This document shows, one piece after another, positions 11,278 to 12,715 of a stretch of 12,715 nucleotides of DNA. Every line of letters begins with the position of its first letter. The first letter of the stretch is position 1. The stretch comes from Spirochaetaceae bacterium (GTDB lineage Bacteria > Spirochaetota > Spirochaetia > Treponematales > Breznakiellaceae). Where the stretch lies: assembly GCA_031267955.1 (NCBI GenBank), contig JAIRYB010000212.1, positions 1 to 12,715 of the forward strand, read 5' to 3'. The position numbers and the translations under genes are program-made. Under the pieces are notes generated by a model, which did not search any database, was not told the origin of the DNA, and saw only the letters and a list, made by a program, of their open reading frames with translations.

Positions 11278-12153
11278 ATGGAAAACTTGGGTTACTATAA
11301 CGGCGAAACCGGCCCCATAGAGGAAATGAAGGTCCCTATGGATGACCGCTCCTCGTGGTTCGGGGACGGGGTCTATGACGCGACAATCAGCGCGGACCAT
11401 ATCGTCTATGCCTTGGAGGAACATGTAGACAGGTTTTTCAACAGTATGGCGCTGCTTAAAATAGAGCCGGATTTTACCCAAAAGGAGCTGGCCGCCCTGC
11501 TGTCGTCGCTTGTAAAGAAGGTGGACAGCCCGGTCCAGATGGTATACTGGCAGGTCACCCGGGGGACCGCCCCTCGCGCTCACGCCTTTCCCCAGGGGGC
11601 GCGGCCCAACCTCTGGATATTTCTGCGGCCCTGGAAAACAGCGGACCCCGCGCGCGGGCAGAAACTTGTCACCGTGGAAGATACCCGCTTTTTCCACTGC
11701 AACATCAAGACGCTGAACCTTATCCCCAATGTTCTCGCGGCCGAGGATGCCAGGAAAGCCGGCTGCGACGAGGCGGTGTTTCACCGCTCCGGCAGGGTTA
11801 CCGAATGCTCGCGCAGCAATGTGCATATACTCAAGGACGGGGTTTTCCGCACCGCCCCGGCGGACAGCCTGATCCTGGCCGGTATTGGCAGGGCGCACAT
11901 CATGGCCCTGTGCGGGAAGCTGGGCGTCCCGGTGGACGAGACGCCGTTTTCCGTCCAGGAAATGATGGCCGCCGACGAGGTGCTGATCACAAGCTCGGGC
12001 GTTTTTTGCCTCGCGGCCACTCATGTCAACGGCATGCCTGTCGGCGGCAGGGCGCCGGCCCTGGTCGGGCGGCTGCGGGACGCCCTTATCGGGGAGCTGT
12101 GGGACTACATAGCCGCCCGGGGCGGGGCAGCGCGGCGCGGCGGCCCGCCCTGA
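11278..12153 (+). CDS. dat: D-amino-acid (D-alanine) aminotransferase, PLP class IV (291 aa)
   Basis: PLP enzyme that exchanges amino groups between D-amino acids and 2-oxo acids, giving D-Ala and D-Glu for peptidoglycan. Fold-type IV signatures are present: WFGDGVYDA (27-35), EEHVDRF (47-53), HCNIKTLNL with the PLP lysine Lys144, GRVTECSRSN with Glu176, and ITSSGV (237-242). QVTRGTAPRAHAFP (92-105) matches the D-amino-acid-specific signature; Arg100 and His102 correspond to the carboxylate-binding Arg98/His100 of the Bacillus enzyme. This favours Dat over branched-chain aminotransferase or aminodeoxychorismate lyase. ATG 11278 is the family start; an open frame extends upstream but has no family sequence. 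The promoter places +1 on the ATG. It is convergent with deoC, 16 bp apart. The C-terminal ARGGAARRGGPP is a low-complexity extension. Confidence 0.9.
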   Translation: MENLGYYNGETGPIEEMKVPMDDRSSWFGDGVYDATISADHIVYALEEHVDRFFNSMALLKIEPDFTQKELAALLSSLVKKVDSPVQMVYWQVTRGTAPRAHAFPQGARPNLWIFLRPWKTADPARGQKLVTVEDTRFFHCNIKTLNLIPNVLAAEDARKAGCDEAVFHRSGRVTECSRSNVHILKDGVFRTAPADSLILAGIGRAHIMALCGKLGVPVDETPFSVQEMMAADEVLITSSGVFCLAATHVNGMPVGGRAPALVGRLRDALIGELWDYIAARGGAARRGGPP

Positions 12154-12169
12154 AAGCGCCCCCTCCGAA

Positions 12170-12715
12170 TCAGGCGTTGCCGCCGTACAGGGCTTTAATC
12201 GCGGAGCTGGACCCTATCCGGTCAACTCCCCGGTCAAAAAACGCCTCGTGGTCCTCCGCGGTGCGTATGCCCCCGGCGGCCTTGACCCGGACGCCCCTGC
12301 CGACATTCGCGCGGAAGAGGTCTATGTCCTCAAGCACCGCGCCGCCGGGGCCAAGCCCGGTGGATGTCTTGATAAAGTCGGCCTTGCATTTTGTGACCAG
12401 CCGGCAGAGTTCTATTTTTTCGTCTTTTTCGAGATAGCAGGTCTCGACGATAATTTTCAGTATTTTGCCTTCCGCGGCTTTGCGCAGGGCGGCAAGTTCC
12501 TTTTCCACAAGATCGAAATTGCCGTTTTTTACATCCCCGAGGTTGATGACAACGTCGATCTCGGCCGCCCCGTCCCGTATGGCTTCCCCGGTCTCGAAAA
12601 CCTTTGTTTCGGTGGTGGCGAACCCCATGGGGAATCCTATGGCCGTGCAGACGGGAATCTCCTTGCCGTACTTTTCCGCGGCCCGCTTTACATACGAAGG
12701 CGGTATGCAGACCGA
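12170..12715 (-). CDS. deoC: Deoxyribose-phosphate aldolase, partial (C-terminal 181 aa; 5' end outside window)
   Basis: Cleaves 2-deoxyribose 5-phosphate to glyceraldehyde 3-phosphate and acetaldehyde in deoxynucleoside breakdown. The frame stays open to the window edge, beginning SVCIPPSYVKRAAEKYG and continuing CTAIGFPMGFATTETKVFE, so the ATG at 12628 is internal and not the start. Conserved sites are EIDVVINLG, which holds the Asp matching E. coli Asp102, KIIVETCYL, DFIKTSTGLGPGG with the Schiff-base lysine, and VKAAGGIRT with the second catalytic lysine. About 35-45 N-terminal residues are missing for a short bacterial DeoC. The gene is convergent with dat, with a 16 bp gap and no terminator in between. 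Confidence 0.95.
   Translation of the reverse strand, partial: SVCIPPSYVKRAAEKYGKEIPVCTAIGFPMGFATTETKVFETGEAIRDGAAEIDVVINLGDVKNGNFDLVEKELAALRKAAEGKILKIIVETCYLEKDEKIELCRLVTKCKADFIKTSTGLGPGGAVLEDIDLFRANVGRGVRVKAAGGIRTAEDHEAFFDRGVDRIGSSSAIKALYGGNA

Overview
The window most likely comes from a spirochaete of the Treponema group, probably a gut-associated (termite-type) lineage. This is inferred from several things: lipoproteins with spirochaete-like lipoboxes, a Listeria-Bacteroides (InlB-like) repeat surface lipoprotein, short intergenic palindromes that read RGKP-x-GI in translation, and a DAHP synthase / prephenate dehydrogenase pair. No database search was possible, so the taxonomic call is moderate.

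Region 1 (1-2230) is AT-rich compared with the rest. It holds a small XRE-type regulator on the minus strand and, divergently, a lipoprotein with four InlB-like repeats and a fibronectin-III-like domain. The two genes share a 171 bp control region in which the -35 boxes of the opposed promoters occupy the same 7 bp. Three TTGATATA repeats sit there at helical spacing. Region 1 looks like an acquired or fast-evolving surface-protein cassette.

Region 2 (2231-2625) is a GC-rich non-coding block with strong palindromes. It ends in a promoter with a tandem 11 bp repeat.

Region 3 (2626-8351) is a copper/metal-handling operon: an HMA / TauE-SafE-like membrane / double cupredoxin fusion, an exported DUF2318-type Cys-rich protein, a CopA-type Cu+ P1B-ATPase with two HMA domains and, after a structured 111 bp gap, an unrecognised lipoprotein with an internal duplication. 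Together they could take Cu+ from the cytosol across the inner membrane to an extracytoplasmic copper site.

Region 4 (8352-9291) is a remnant zone. A frameshifted, truncated gene is followed by a 41 bp inverted repeat, nested palindromes, two successive intrinsic terminators and a multi-hairpin leader just upstream of aroF.

Region 5 (9292-12715) is metabolic: an aroF-tyrA translationally coupled pair (chorismate entry and tyrosine branch), a D-amino-acid aminotransferase with an apparently leaderless promoter, and a convergent partial deoC cut by the window edge. No tRNA, rRNA, CRISPR array or transposase gene was seen.
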